The position numbers and the translations under genes were made by a program. Positions 23,493 to 35,463 of a stretch of 64,000 bases of DNA are shown in pieces. The notes below the pieces were generated by a model. That model was not told the origin of the DNA. It made no database searches and saw nothing but the letters and a program-made list of their open reading frames with translations. Source of the DNA: Irpex lacteus (Eukaryota; Basidiomycota; Agaricomycetes; Polyporales; Irpicaceae); NCBI GenBank assembly GCA_001986395.2, contig MQVO02000024.1:421154-485153 (forward strand), read 5' to 3'. Every line of letters starts with the position of its first letter. The first letter of the stretch is position 1.

Positions 23493-26400
23493 ATGTCGCC
23501 GTACGCTGTCGACCATCGTACCTTCTCCCTCGACGACTTCCAACAGCTCGTAACCGACGCCTTCAACACCCCCGCCAACCCCCTCCACCTCGCATCTCCC
23601 GTAGCCAACCCCGACACCCTCGCTTCTACCGAGCCCTCGGACGATCTCTCCGACGACGAACACCACCCCCACCTCGACGGCGGCAGGGAGAAGACCCCTC
23701 CCTCCTCCTCAGACGAAGATGCCTCCAACTACCCCGACTCTCCCCAATCACGCTATACCCGACGAAGGACAGGCCACCTCCGCGAACGCAGCTCAGCGTC
23801 CTTCGCACCCACATCGACCATGCAATTCTCGGCGCCTTCTCCCTCGCCCACTCTCCTTATTCGCAGGCGCCTCGACAGCTTGCTTGACCCCGACTCTGTC
23901 CTCCCCTTGTCTCCTCCCACCACGACGAGTGGGTTTTCTGGTGCGACTGGAGCGATGAACGAGTCAAATGCGAAAGGAAGTGGTGGTGGGGGGTTCTTTA
24001 GGACTTTGAAGACGCGTGCGTCCCACTTACTGCTACGCGCCGCGCACCCTTCCTCCTCCAAACCTCGCAAAACCAGCCTCGAAACCGCGTCGTTCGACCC
24101 GACAAAGGACTCGACTCACCCACCCGCACACGTAAACGACAGCCAGCACCAAAGCCCCTTCGACGAAAACTACTCCTTCCCCCCACGCGTCGCCACTTCC
24201 ACTCTCACCGTCCCTCTTCCCCAAACGAAATCGACGCAGTCTTCTCCTCGCCCATCTCTCCCATCCACCCGCATGACTTCGCGCCGACGAACGCCTCGAC
24301 GACGTCGCTGTGCTTCCCCTGCCCGCCGCTTTTAACGCCGCTCACTCCCGTCTCGCCTCCGAGGAATATCAAACCCGGAAGGTACGCTACTTCGCCCAAG
24401 GGTGTTCCGCTTCCATCTACGTCCAAGGGTCCGGGTACGCGTACCCATACACATGGAGATGTGAGTGCGGATGTCCCGTCTGGAGATGCCGGTGAGAAAG
24501 AGCGAGAGAAAGAAAGAGAAAGAGAGTTGAGCAGGAGGCTGGTCCAAATGGGCCTCGCACAACACGTGCACGAGCGCGAGTGGAGTCGGGATTCGGGGCA
24601 CGGGCTGGGTATGGGGCAGGTTCTGGGCGAGATGAAGGGTCGACGTGGGGGTGGGGGTGGGTGGCAGGGTGTGCATGTATATGGACGTGGACATAGACAT
24701 GAATATGGGAGGATTGGGGATGAGAGGGGAGAGGGGGGAGAGAGGAAGAAGATGGGAGCGAGGAGGACGCATAGTGATAGTGTCCCGCTGGGTGTTTTGT
24801 TGAGTAAGGATCATGGACAGGAGGATGGGCAGGAACAGCAGGTGGAGAGGCAGGTGGAGGGGCGGGGGAGTGGGACTGGGATGGTGACGCCGCCGGAGTC
24901 GCCTGAACGTAAGCCGTTTTCTCTCTCGTTGTATACGACGAATATAATGCTTATGCGTGTATGCGTGTTATTTTGTAGACACGCGTGCAACGTTCGTAAA
25001 TGCGGAGTCCAGCACGATTGGAAAAGCGAGACGAGGAGCCATCGACGCGTCCGTCGCGTCCCTTGAACCGTCTTTCGTACCGAGAGTTTCATTTCCTCGG
25101 GTTCATGGTGAGTTTACCGCATACATGCACCTTATAAATATGACGTATTCACTTGTACGTTGGTAGGTGAACTCGTTGCTAGAGACTACGCGAATGGACG
25201 TGTCGGCGCGGAGGGTGCTCATGATCAGAGGCTCGTGGTGCGGGAAGTGAGGCGGAGAAGTGCGTCGGATGCGTCGATGGTGCATGAATCTCCGTCGTGT
25301 AAGTGATCTCAGTGCAATCTACCCTCTCCCCCGGCGAATATACGACGATGACTGACGTACTGCTCTGTCTCATACGCGTTGACAGCTACTTACTCTCAGT
25401 CCCCTCGCCACGAGACACCAACGGCCAGCACCATCCAAAGGACCGCCAGACGACGAAGAAGCACATCCGACGCCTCTATCACTCCCCTCCGATCCAGCTT
25501 CTCCCCGCCTTCTCCACATTCCCCGGATAATGCTGTCCCTCCTCTACCTAAGGAGATAGCGAGACGCCTCAAGTTCGCGAGAAGAGTGGATAGTCGCGAG
25601 GATGCAAGGGTGAAGGCTTTGATTAGGCCTGTGTTGGGAGAGGCAAATTCAGGAAGTCAGGCGAACGGTGGAGTGGGACCGTCGACACCTCCGCGCATCC
25701 GCATACACACGCGTCTTCCACCGCTGAACACGATCAGAGCGAACTACTTCTCGCATCAACATTCGTACGAGCCTCTCAACGGCCATACCCACGGACACGG
25801 ACACTCTGACATGGGGACGTACAAGTTCGGTGGTGGTGGTGACGCGTCGACAAACTTGCGAACTGCTGACGACGAACCCGAAGATGAGCGTGCGGGGGTG
25901 TACAGTCTCGGTCTAGGCATCGAGTTCTTGGAGGGCGAGTTGGGCGAGAGGTGTCCGAGTCCGTACGTCAACCCCAGACCTGCGCCTGTACCGCCGCCGA
26001 GGGGAGAGGAGAGGGAGGACTTGGTGGAGGAGGAGCTGCAGGTGCCGGGGTATGTGTTTGAGAGGAGGGGGAGCGCTGCTAGTGGGTGTACGACGGTACG
26101 TTCTCGTTTTGTTTCATTCGAAGGGTGATGTTGACGCTTTCGTTGTTGGGATTGGTAGTCTAGTGCACGTTCGACGAAAACGCTCAAGGAACGAATCTCG
26201 TCGTTCGTCCCGTCGGTGCCGCATATGCCCTCCTTGTGGTCGCTCAAGCAGAATTCGTTCTCGAAGAGTAAGCTGAACGTTACGTTGTCGGCTATGCCCC
26301 CTTCGCCTTCGTCGTCGTTTGAGCCTACGCCGACTGCGTCGCCTTTCGCTGGTTCGACGTCGACTTCGCCTTTTACTCCTTCTACGTCGGCCTCTCCCTT

Positions 26401-27561
26401 CACTCCTTCGACATCAACGTCTCCGCCCGTACACGTGAGGATTCATCCACCGCCGCTGTCGCCACATACGAGCCCTCATGCAAAGTCGATGAGAAGCTAC
26501 ACGAGCAACAATACGACGTTCACGCGGTCGACGAACGAGTCGAGTGAGCTGTTGGCCACGCCTAGGACGCCTGGATCTGGGATGTACTCCCCGCACAGTT
26601 ACGGCTACCAGCAGCAGTCGTCCCCTTATCTCGCTCCTTCCTCGTATGCTGGCCCCAGTACTCAACCAGGTACACCGTTGAGCCCTGGGTCCCCACCTAG
26701 ACTGGGCAAACGCGCGAGCTACACCTCTCGTCTATACGCCTCCCGGAACCGGAGCGAACTCTCGCTCGCACTGGGGATGGGCCTGGGGCTTGGTGCATCG
26801 GGCAGGTCTAAGACGAGCTGTATGGACGAGGAAGGGGATGAAACGGAGCAGGATGCGAGGGAGATCGGGAGGGTGTTGACGCCTGAGGTGGACCCGTTTA
26901 TGCGGTTGCCTATCGAGAGAGCGGTGTCGGTCTTGCCTGGGAGGACTACGGTCAGGAGGAACAGGAACGGGGAGCGGGGGAGAGTTAACGAGGAGGGTCG
27001 GAGTAGGTTGGCTGAGAGCGAGGAGAGCCTGAGTGTGGTTGGCGAGGATGGTTCTGTGATGGTGGAGAGTGCAAGCGCAAGTGCCAGCGATATCAGTCAT
27101 TCGACCGCACTGCATGAGGGGAGTGTGAGTGCTGGTGTGTCACCGTCTGCTGGTAGCTCGTCGCCCTCGACTCGACGGACGAGGGGACGTGGTGCGTCTT
27201 TTTTGAGGAGTTCGCTCGAGGACTGCCGTAGTCCGCCTCCCCCGTACAGGTACGTCTCATGTTGACTGTTTCTTCTTTCTCATACTGAGCACCACAATGG
27301 TATACACATAGTCCTCCGCCGCCACCACCAGGACCATCACCTTACCTCCACTCCCAATTCGTGCAGTCGACGTTCTCGGAGTCGTCAAGCTCGAACTTGT
27401 CATTCGTGACGTCAGAGGATACTTGTCCACTGCCCGATTCACCCGTCTTACCCCCTCCTTCGCCGCTACCGCCTCATCAGCAGCCCTCGACGTCGTCTGC
27501 GCCGGTTTTATCACCTCTCTCACCTGTCTCTGAACTATCGTTCTCATTCCCGTTGCCCTAG
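23493..27561 (+). CDS. Large Ser/Pro-rich protein of unknown function (1211 aa)
   Basis: A seven-exon model (23493-24015, 24108-24908, 24979-25107, 25167-25298, 25386-26095, 26159-27249, 27312-27561) is in frame to the TAG and gives 1211 aa. The first intron is inferred: without it the frame closes at 24335. A 92-nt GTGCGT...AAAG intron shifts into the frame used by everything downstream (NEIDAVFSSPISPIHP). The other introns are clear. The protein is mostly disordered, with acidic, Ser-, Pro- and Arg-rich stretches. A charged helix (EKEREKERERELSRR) lies near residues 320-335. Repeated TSTSPFTPSTSASPF units are encoded near 26350-26420, and a polyproline run (SPPPPPPGPSPY) opens the last exon. 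No catalytic domain or transmembrane segment was recognised. Such proteins are often scaffolds or regulators, but that is a guess. Confidence 0.75.
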
Positions 27562-28441
27562 GATACTCGATTGGACTGTTGATATCGCTGCTTGAACCGT
27601 TTACGGACTTAATACGGACTTCTTCGCATTTGCTTACTTATTGCATCTTTATATCACTGTCGCCGTTGTTCTCGTCTCACGTTACGCTGTCTTGATCTTA
27701 GCTTACTCTCGTTACAATTCTCTAATTTGCTCTCGATACCAACTGTGCTTATACCCATCGTTGTAAATAGCCGTATCGCTGTCGTCTTGTTATACCCTGT
27801 ACTAATGCGTACTTTCTTGTAGCGATAATTATAATGTGTGTACTCATATGCGATTGTATTAGGCTACGCACTAAGAACAGAGATGGCCGGCTTAGCCGGT
27901 CACTTACACTGCGGCTCTGAATTCGAGCCACTCTCGTCTCAGGACAGAGGTGGCCGGCCTATCCGGCCATTTCCCTTGGTGGCTTTCCTGGCCTGCTAAC
28001 GGCACTTGTAAGGATAAGTATGGTCGCGGACCGCTGATAGATACTAGTACTGTTGACACAGTCGGCGTCGCTGCAAGCTTAGGGAATATTGTCTTGTGTT
28101 GAGTCCTCCAACCTCCGCATTCACAGACTCCGGTCGTCCGTGTCATGGACTCATGGTCAGAGCTGAAGTCGGTGTCGACTGTGTACATGTGCGAATCCCG
28201 GTTTGTATTTGACAGATCCTGTCGTATCAGCGTCACGGGGGTTGTAGCGGATGCTTCTGTGTCGTGTGCGTCGTGGGTGTTGACTGCTAGGTGTTTATGC
28301 ATCATGAGTGGATGTCAGCCTGGTGTGAGATGGGGAGCCGAGGGAGATGGAACGTTGAGAGGCCGTGTCTCCGTCTTCTGAGTAATCGTATTCGGGTTCG
28401 TCATCATCTTCATGATCGTCGTGGTCGGTGCGTTGTTGTTC
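27562..28441. other. Intergenic with two GGCC palindromes
   Basis: The 3' flank of the Ser/Pro-rich gene is T-rich to about 27850. Two palindromic 17-19-mers lie at 27885 and 27951. No supported gene follows until 28442. Confidence 0.4.
27885..27969. repeat. Two copies of the GGCCGGCTTAGCCGGCC palindrome
   Basis: The copies are at 27885-27901 (one arm base changed) and 27951-27969 (TGGCCGG...CCGGCCA with a different centre). Each can form a short GC-rich hairpin and each is preceded by AGAG or GAGG. Three more copies lie at 30.72-31.00 kb. Confidence 0.75.
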
Positions 28442-28879
28442 TTATGGTGGGTGGATGAGGAAATGAGAGTTGTGAGCGTCGAGAGGTTGAGCTTCTTTAG
28501 GGGAAGACATGATCGTCGTGGCGAGAAGGAGATTCTGCCTCGAAATGAGCGGTAAGTGCATAGTATACAGATCGGGCGAGGCGATCTCGTTCATTGACAA
28601 AACACGCTCAATGTTCTCGAGATCACTCGTTCTCGGGCACATCCATCCAACGCAACCACCCTCTGGAACCTTTGATCTCGTCGACGCTTTCTGGCCACAG
28701 CCTTCACCAACTCTTCGGGTTTGACGGTCTCTTGTTTCGCCAGTGCGGAAACCGGAAACGGTATGTCGTGACGACTTTGTTCTAACACGACCTTGCTCAT
28801 TGTTTGGAACTCAACTCACGCGCAGACGTTTTCTCGCTCTCACAATACGATGTGCATATGGATTAAGGTCAAAACTCAT
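28442..28879 (-). CDS. Possible small two-exon gene (130 aa), unknown
   Basis: Exon 28879-28820 (MSFDLNPYAHR...) and exon 28774-28442 join across a 45-nt GTGAGT...AAAG intron in one frame of 130 codons ending in TAA. The second exon is open over all 110 codons. The protein is Arg-rich at first, then includes SDLENIERVLSMNEIA and a hydrophobic LLATTI stretch. No family is recognised, and a competing frame in the same strand is also open for about 70 codons. The intron is at the short end for this genome, so the model is weak. Confidence 0.35.
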
Positions 28880-29155
28880 GGTCGTCGGATCGAGCAACAG
28901 AAACAAGACGAACAACGACGACGGCGTGCACGAACGCTTCAAAAACGTCGTCCGTGCCTCATCGCCGTCGTTGTCGTCGCATTCACTCTTCTCCACCATC
29001 CTCCGTCGATCGACCTCTACTATGAAGTTACAGAGTCTGCGAGCTTAGGCTGTCTGTACTCTACTCTGAACGAGACGTACTAGACGGGCACCACGCATCT
29101 CAACACAACACGACGCTACCGCTTCCTTTGTTGTTTTCCCGATAGCTCGTCTCGA

Positions 29156-30451
29156 ATGCAAGACAGCTCGCACACAACTACGACGGCGACTACGACGAAA
29201 CGATTATCTTTTCTTCCCCGCTACCTTACCTTACATGAACTCACTTCCTCGTTCGACACCGTGCTCTCCATGCCTGGCGACCTGGCTGGATCCCTCGATG
29301 TAACTCCAGCCTCAGTGGACTTGAATGCGACGCAGGAGACGGAAGGAGACGGACGGTCAGTAATTTGAAGTCGAAGGTATGTGTCGTATGTATCTTAGCT
29401 AATGCGACTACTTTCCCTGTGCATGTTTAGGACGAACGAGCGAGCATCTTCACCACCCACCACGACGAAGAACTCGATCTCATTCACTGTCATCTTCTTC
29501 CAGCCGCGGACTGTTTTATCCACTACCGCCATGACCGCGTCCACCTTCCTCTCGACTTCAACCCTTCCATACGATGCCCTCTTCGTCCCTCTGAAGGCAC
29601 GCAGCAGCAACGCGAAACGATACGATATACCGTCGCCACCATTGGACATACACATCCACGTCGACGTTCCCCTAAACTCTCGCTCGATATCGTCTCGCCC
29701 CTACAGCCCCGGAACGCTCTCAATCATCCTGTGTCTCGTCTCTCAGAAGAATCCTTCGACTGGTCTGAGTTCGCTGTCATCCAACTCTGCATCGATGGGC
29801 TTGTAGGCAGGACGGGGAAGGCACAGGTGTCGGGTCGCATAGAGGAGAGATTCTCCTTGAAGCCCAGTAAGTACCTCCTTTCCGTTCATGCCATCGTATT
29901 CTTTCCCCACCGCTCTACCCTTCTGCGCTCTCCGTGTTCCATCCTTCTGTCTTCTTCGTCCCCTTCACACTCTGGTATTCACTCCCATCTCGATCGTCTC
30001 CGTTCCCTCTCCGCACTCCTTCATTCCCCCGTTCCGTCCTCTTGCATACCCTCACGGCGGCGCGTTATACTACGGTCGCGTTCGCTGGCACCCTGGTGTT
30101 ATCCTATGCCGTTCTGCGGATCCGCCTTGCCGTCTCGCCGTCGTCGCCCTTACTCTCGCCGTCGCCGCACTCTCGCACGTTGTCTTATTCACTCTCTTGC
30201 ACTCCCTCATGTATCTCCCTTCTTGTATTCTTTGTTCTTTCTCTCTCCTTTCGCGCTCTTCCAGACAAAAACCGAGCTGACACGGGCTCCCATCCTTCTT
30301 CCACAGAGCTCCGTTCATCCGCGCTCGCTACGCCAAGATGCTCAGCGCGCAACGCCTGCGTGTCCGCTTCGGACGTCTCTCCCTGAGCCGAATTAACCAG
30401 CCGTCGCCACTTGCGCTCCGAGTCGCTGTTGCTCCGCCCAAAGTCGAGTAG
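29156..30451 (+). CDS. Possible gene of unknown function; 3' part unresolved
   Basis: Exon 29156-29359 starts with ATG and joins in frame, across a 71-nt intron (GTAATT...TTTAG), to exon 29431-29866. That exon is open for 145 codons and reads DERASIFTTHHDEELDL and then SFDWSEFAVIQLCIDG. The 3' end is unclear. A long pyrimidine-rich stretch (29867 to about 30308) looks like an unusually large intron. One acceptor leads to a basic terminal exon (RYAKMLSAQRLRVRFGRL) ending with TAG at 30449-30451, while other acceptors end near 30386. No domain was recognised. Confidence is low for the whole and fair for exon 2. Confidence 0.4.
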
Positions 30452-30723
30452 GCGGAATTCGCAACTCATGCGTGTCTCATTTACTCGACTAAGGGTGAGG
30501 ATAAGCAAGTGCGCGCATCGCGCGTATACAGGGGATGCGTTGAACGTGTGTCGTTCGATGAGGCGAGGGAACGTGGCCGTTTGACGTGGCATACGCTTCG
30601 TTCATACGGCATCTTCGTACTAGTACGTCGTTACATTAATATACACTTGCTGATTCTGATACGCACTACTAGCTCGCGCAGACCACAATTGTCTCTTGGC
30701 ACTGGACGAGACGAGAGACAGAG

Positions 30724-30997
30724 CTGGCCGGCTTAGCCGGCGAGATGCAACTTGCGAGTTGGCGCGAACTTCCAGGCTCGCTCGCTCGCCCAGTGGTCGC
30801 GCTGCCGGAAATTCCGCCAATCTCGTGCGCAACTGCTGGAGTTGGGAGATGGCCGGCTCAGCCAGCCATACTGTACCTTGGAGCTGATCTCTCGAGTGCA
30901 CCGGGCGCTCGGGTTTCCTCTGAGGTCTCGAGCAGAGCCAAGTCAGAATTCTTGTCTGCTCAAGTGCAGCTGCTCGAGATGGCCGGCTTAGCCGGCC
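30724..30997. repeat. Three copies of the GGCCGGCTTAGCCGGCC palindrome
   Basis: The copies are at 30724-30741, 30850-30868 (two substitutions that keep part of the pairing) and 30981-30997 (perfect). They are spaced about 125-130 bp apart. Each follows GAG or GAGAT. The surrounding sequence has no supported gene. Confidence 0.8.
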
Positions 30998-31249
30998 GTG
31001 GTGTACTTGTGTGGTGATTTCTCTAGTGCCGGGACCCTGGTGTATGGCAGCACGTAGATGGAAATTCCGACAGTTTAGGAGAAAAAGATATTAAGTTGAA
31101 TTGACAAAATTGTAAGTTATTGCAAGCTAACATCACTGTCTCTGCGGTTGTTAACCAAAATCATTCTACCTAGTGCGTGAACCTAGATTTACTATAAACT
31201 TCAGTTACTGAACATTATGCAGGGTAATAGCTGAAGCATTTACCTTGAT

Positions 31250-31513
31250 CTAATTATTGGCTGTATTGTCTGTCATCTCTACATCTTCAGGCTCTGGCTC
31301 AGCCATAATGATGTCAACAGACTTGTTCACATGAACCTGCAGCCCAGTCTCTGTGTCTGCAATGTTTACGTTGATTGTGACATTGATGTCGCCGTGAGTG
31401 ATACACAGACAAACTGGAGCAGGTTTGTTAAGCTTCAGATGAAATGATGTTAGTGGTGTGCTTTTGCTGTTCTGTCAAAAACTCACTGGTATATTGACAT
31501 TGACTTCTGTCAT
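31250..31513 (-). CDS. Small spliced gene (69 aa), unknown
   Basis: On the minus strand a short exon starting at the ATG at 31513 (MTEVNVNIP) joins exon 31432-31250 through a 54-nt intron. The intron has a GTGAGT donor, a CTAAC branch-site-like motif about 18 nt from the end, and an AAG acceptor, the best-formed intron in this AT-rich stretch. The product alternates hydrophobic and polar residues (INVTINVNIADTETGLQV, then VNKSVDIIM) and ends in an acidic tail (EPEPEDVEM). The alternating pattern suggests a small beta protein. No family is recognised. The frame remains open upstream of the ATG, so a longer first exon is possible. It lies just proximal to the repeat-rich zone. Confidence 0.45.
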
Positions 31514-32802
31514 ATTCACTTGCTCAGAGATAGTCACAGAGATAGGAACTTTGAATAGAGATAGAGATGTGAGCAGAAAGACTTCAAAATAGATAGCAAC
31601 TAACCTTAGTTGGTGAATGATGTGAAAATAAGAACTTCAGAGCAAATGATAGGTGAAGGATAGAGGAAGACTGTAAATGACTAAGGAGATTTATGTGGTG
31701 TATAAGCTTAATCACAACTGAGGGATGCAGATGAGAGATGAGAACATGTTCAGTGAGAGCTTATATAGAGTTTCAGAAGTGTGCACAGACCACCTAGTTT
31801 AGGGCAGGTAAGCTGAAAATAATGGTGCCACATTTTGCTTATTATCTGTGAGCTGGCACTATTTCCCACAGAATGATTATGTAATATTTTAGATGTTGAG
31901 ATGTCATTCAATCAGAATTCTTATCTGAACTGTAAGACAGATAAGATAAGCAATATAGATAAGATTGCATGCTATAGAAAAGAGTATATATGATTCAAGT
32001 AGGCAATCAGTGCTCAAACACATATATTGACTATACTGCCTATTTCATTAGAAACTTGTGGGTAGCAGGACCGTTCAGCAGCAGATCACAATTCATAATG
32101 TTCCCATTCCTAGTTACTTTCCAATGAGTGATTCAATGAATCATTCATTGGATCATTCATTGGGTGATTCACTAGATCATGCTATAGAACTTGTCTCAAG
32201 CAGGTCAACAAGCGGCAAGTACAATTCCTGAAATAAATTGATTGATACAATAATATGGATTCAATATGTACCAAGTATGTGAGCTGAGCGGGGAGTTTCA
32301 GTTGCGTTAGATGTATAGATTCTAACACTCTCTTGTCCTGATGTGTGAGTGAGTGTTTGATGTGTAGTATAAAGGTGGGCATTTGAATAAGTGTAAAAGC
32401 AAGTAAGAGTGTGATTGAATGTAACAAGGTGTAATAGAGTGGATGTGTGCTTCCTCTACACTTACAACACTTTGTCCACTCATTCCACACAAGTAAAATT
32501 GAGTAAAATCATATAAGTGTAAGTCAAAGTAAGCAAATGCTATAGAAAAGAGTACATAGGATTCAGTTAGGGGGAGCGAACACCGAGCGAAGCGAGGTGT
32601 GAACAAGCAGAGTCAGAGGCGGCAGCGAAGACACTTGGCTATCGTAGACAAGTGCGCTTTCGTCGATTGACTCATCAGCGCTGCTAGTACCTGTTATATA
32701 TACCCGGACGTGGAGCATGACAAAGCATGACAAACCACGATTACTGTGCTTACCAACACAGCTAATAATAGATTAGAAGCCGCCAAGGCGGCAACTTCGG
32801 CC
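31514..32802. other. AT-rich non-coding region with repeat fragments
   Basis: No supported gene. It contains two fragments of the R repeat: a diverged copy from 31971 (GCTATAGAAAAGAG, then the GCTCAAACAC block) and a 5' fragment from 32539. A short run of ATTCATTGGATC-type repeats lies at 32125-32170. Confidence 0.55.
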
Positions 32803-33359
32803 ATTCTATAAAGAAAGAAGCAAGGGGTTGGGTTTCCAGGGCGGTTATGACAGGGTTCCGGGTCAACTTTTCTCAGAAAGTGTCTCATCGCCGATAGTTT
32901 CACGCTTTCGGGACAAAACGATACCCCAAGCGATGTCACGAAAGTCGACAAGAAAGCCATCAGCCCACAGGATAGATCTATTGGGCACAACATTATCCGA
33001 TAATTTCTCAACATGTATCGGCGATTGGTAAAGTCGGGCGCTTGGTAAAGAGCAAAACACCGATAGATGACAGTGCAGCTATGAGCGAAATGAATGTCTG
33101 TGATCGAGCAACAGGGACAGTGTGAACAAAGCGATTGTTATTAACGTAATGTGTGATTAAATGCAATATTGGTGGCTTGAGATGACTAGTCTCCATGCAT
33201 GAAAATAACTAATTTAAAATGTACTTAACAATCCCTTTTGGTATTGGCCTTAAAGGCCGTTCGAACAGGTGCGGTAGTTGTTTAGATCGACTGACACAAC
33301 TGATTGAACAGCTTTCAAAGCCAATGACCAAAGAGGAAACATCAGGACAAGTTGCAATC

Positions 33360-33425
33360 GCCGGAATCGAACTTGCGATTTCGAGTCACAAGGTCATGCA
33401 GACGTGCCACTACACCACGGAGGTG
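33360..33425 (-). repeat. tRNA-like module, minus strand, in DR1
   Basis: Read on the minus strand, a B-box-like GTTCGATTCC (33372-33363) follows an A-box-like TGGTGTAGTGGCA (from 33418) at tRNA spacing. The cloverleaf does not close well, so this looks like a tRNA-derived, SINE-like part and not a working tRNA gene. The copy in DR2 is at 41987-42052. Confidence 0.5.
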
Positions 33426-33669
33426 ACATGTAGAGAGTGATTGATTGGGTTCCAATCTTACTTACTGAAGTATCGGCACTGCGCGGTGCTATAGGAGATA
33501 GCTTCCACATTGGAAAGGGACACACATTTACTGCATGTACGCTTGAACACACATGCAGCAGCCTTTCGAATTGGATTGGATGTGTGAGTGGATGGTTGAC
33601 TTACGCTTATTGAGAGGGTCATTTGTCCGCAACCAAAGGCTTGAGTCGAGCGATGACAATTTCAATGTC

Positions 33670-33746
33670 GCCTCTGTGGTGTGGTGGTTAAAATCAAGAG
33701 ACATGCTCATGATGAGGATGTCGCTGGTTCGACTCCTGACGTGGGC
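33670..33746 (+). repeat. tRNA-like module, plus strand, in DR1
   Basis: GTGGTGTGGTGGTTAAAAT (A-box-like) is followed about 40 nt later by GGTTCGACTCC (B-box consensus) at 33726. A CTCATGA loop resembling a CAU anticodon lies between them. Acceptor, anticodon and T stems each have mismatches, which argues for a tRNA-derived repeat. The copy in DR2 is at 42297-42373. Confidence 0.55.
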
Positions 33747-34077
33747 AAGTGACTACTGAAGTCAGATGTGCCACATCCATCAGTCATGGGTAATAACCGA
33801 TGGATGTAGCACATAAGACAGCAGTCATTGTTTTACTGTTTCATCAAGCCAGAAATAAGATCGTCGGTCTGAGAGGTAGATCACATTTGAAATTTGTGGG
33901 TCTAAACCTCTACAAGGTTGTGTCGTCGATAGCTTCATTAAGGATATCGGGAAGAAGTCAACATTGCGCTAGTCCTTTACAGGACGGAAATACAACATAC
34001 AAATTTCAGGTCACGCGGTTCTATGTTTGTGCATGAACAACAGAAACAGGGAAAAAGTGTTCAGGCCTGTGCAAACC

Positions 34078-34191
34078 GCCGATAAGTTTGCTGAAACTAC
34101 CGGCGAAACGTCTGAAAGCAGGAGGGCTGTCCTATCACCGCCCAGTGGGTGTATCTCGTGATTGCCGATAGTTACACCGAAAATATCGGCG
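34078..34191. repeat. Pair of CGCCGATA hairpins in DR1
   Basis: Two inverted repeats: 34078-34106 (CGCCGATAAG ... CTACCGGCG) and 34162-34191 (TGCCGATAG ... ATATCGGCG). Both occur again in DR2. A further hairpin with the same arms lies at 32994-33025. Confidence 0.75.
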
Positions 34192-35400
34192 TTGACGGTG
34201 CATGGTAAGAAGCGGACGACAAGTAAGACATATCGAGTTGTTTATCCCTTGATCGACCCCACAAGATGTTAGCAAGTATTTTCGACTCTTGTCGGAACAA
34301 TCGTCAAATCAACGGCTGCTTGAATCAACTTTATTTGTTGCGTCTGGGAGATCTACTCGATGTGTATGCCTTTCGTGTCTGATATCATCCAGTCCACGAC
34401 TGGCAGACTGCTGGATAAACACCTCTGTTTGTACGGTGATCTAGAATGGTGGGAAAGTGAGCACGTGACCATCTTCTTCGAATTGTATCTATATTGCACT
34501 GAGTCGGGAAGTGACTTGCTTTACTTCATCGATGAAGCCCCGCAACCTCTCATAAGACCAATGTAAGCGGTGCCCGTCATGAATGCTATAGAAAAGAGTA
34601 CATAGGATTCAGTTGGGCTTGGGGTTCAGGTGGCCTTGGGCTTGTAATTAGCGCCCAAACACACGTGTCGACGGAGGTTCCTATAACGTTCTACACAGTT
34701 GTTGGGAATGTGAGTGTCAATCAACAACACAAAATCAGACAACACCTATTGAAACCCCGATATGTGTGTAGAATGTTATCGGAATGTAGTAAGCGAGCTA
34801 TCCTTATTGTGTAGAAGCGTGGGATGTGGCAGTTTGCCATCTCAGCATGCTATCCCTTTATGCCAGAAGCAGTCATCATCTTGCATTGTTGAATTCTACC
34901 GATATCGAATGGAGTATATATTACCGAAGTACGCAGAGTCTGAATACAAAGACATTGACGAAAGGTGCTTAATGTCGGCCATTTGGCTAAGATTATACTC
35001 ATGCGCATGCTATAGAAAAGAGTACATAGGATTCAGTTGGGCTTGGGGTTCAGGTGGCCTTGGGCTTGTAATTAGCGCCCAAACACACGTGTCGACCGAG
35101 GTTCCTATAACGTTCTACACAGTTGTTGGGAATGTGAGTGTCAATCAACAACGCAAAATCAGAAAACACCTATTGAAACCCCGATATGTGTGTAGAATGT
35201 TATCGGAATGTAGTACGCGAGCTATCCTTATTGTGTAGAAGCGTGGGATGTGGCAGTTTGCCATCTCAGCATGCTATCCCTTTATGCCAGAAGCAGTCAT
35301 CATCTTGCATCGTTGAATTCTACCGATATCGAATGGAGTATATATTACCGAAGTACGCAGAGTCTGAATACAAAGACATTGACGAAAGGTGCTCAATGTC

Positions 35401-35463
35401 GGCCATTTGGCACAGGGGTATGATCACGACATGAGGTCGCTGGTTCAATCCCCGATTGGGGCA
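35401..35463 (+). repeat. tRNA-like module at the end of R copy 2
   Basis: TTTGGCACAGGGGTATGAT (A-box-like) is followed by GGTCGCTGGTTCAATCCCC (B-box-like) at tRNA spacing. A perfect-armed hairpin of about 60 bp follows at 35493-35552 (TATTTGGATGGCT ... AGCCATCCAAATA). Confidence 0.6.

Larger units (their letters stand above)
32803..34585 (+). repeat. DR1: 1.78 kb direct repeat, first copy
   Basis: From ATTCTATAAAGAAAG at 32803 to GTCATGAATG at 34585, this sequence recurs at 41431-43213 (offset 8628) with few substitutions. It contains two tRNA-like modules and several CGCCGATA-type hairpins. It has no frame that looks like a transposase or reverse transcriptase, so if mobile it is non-autonomous. 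Its 5' end resembles the start of the R repeat (GCTATATAAAGAAG). DR1 abuts R repeat copy 1 directly at 34585. Confidence 0.9.

Noticed and set aside
23493..24335. A separate short gene ending at 24335
   Set aside because: A 92-nt intron at 24016-24107 with a GTGCGT donor joins the exon to the frame used by all later exons, so the stop at 24335 lies in a frame that is not used.
33219..33440. A 73-codon frame in DR1 as a small protein gene
   Set aside because: It runs antisense through a tRNA-like module and recurs only because DR1 and DR2 are copies.
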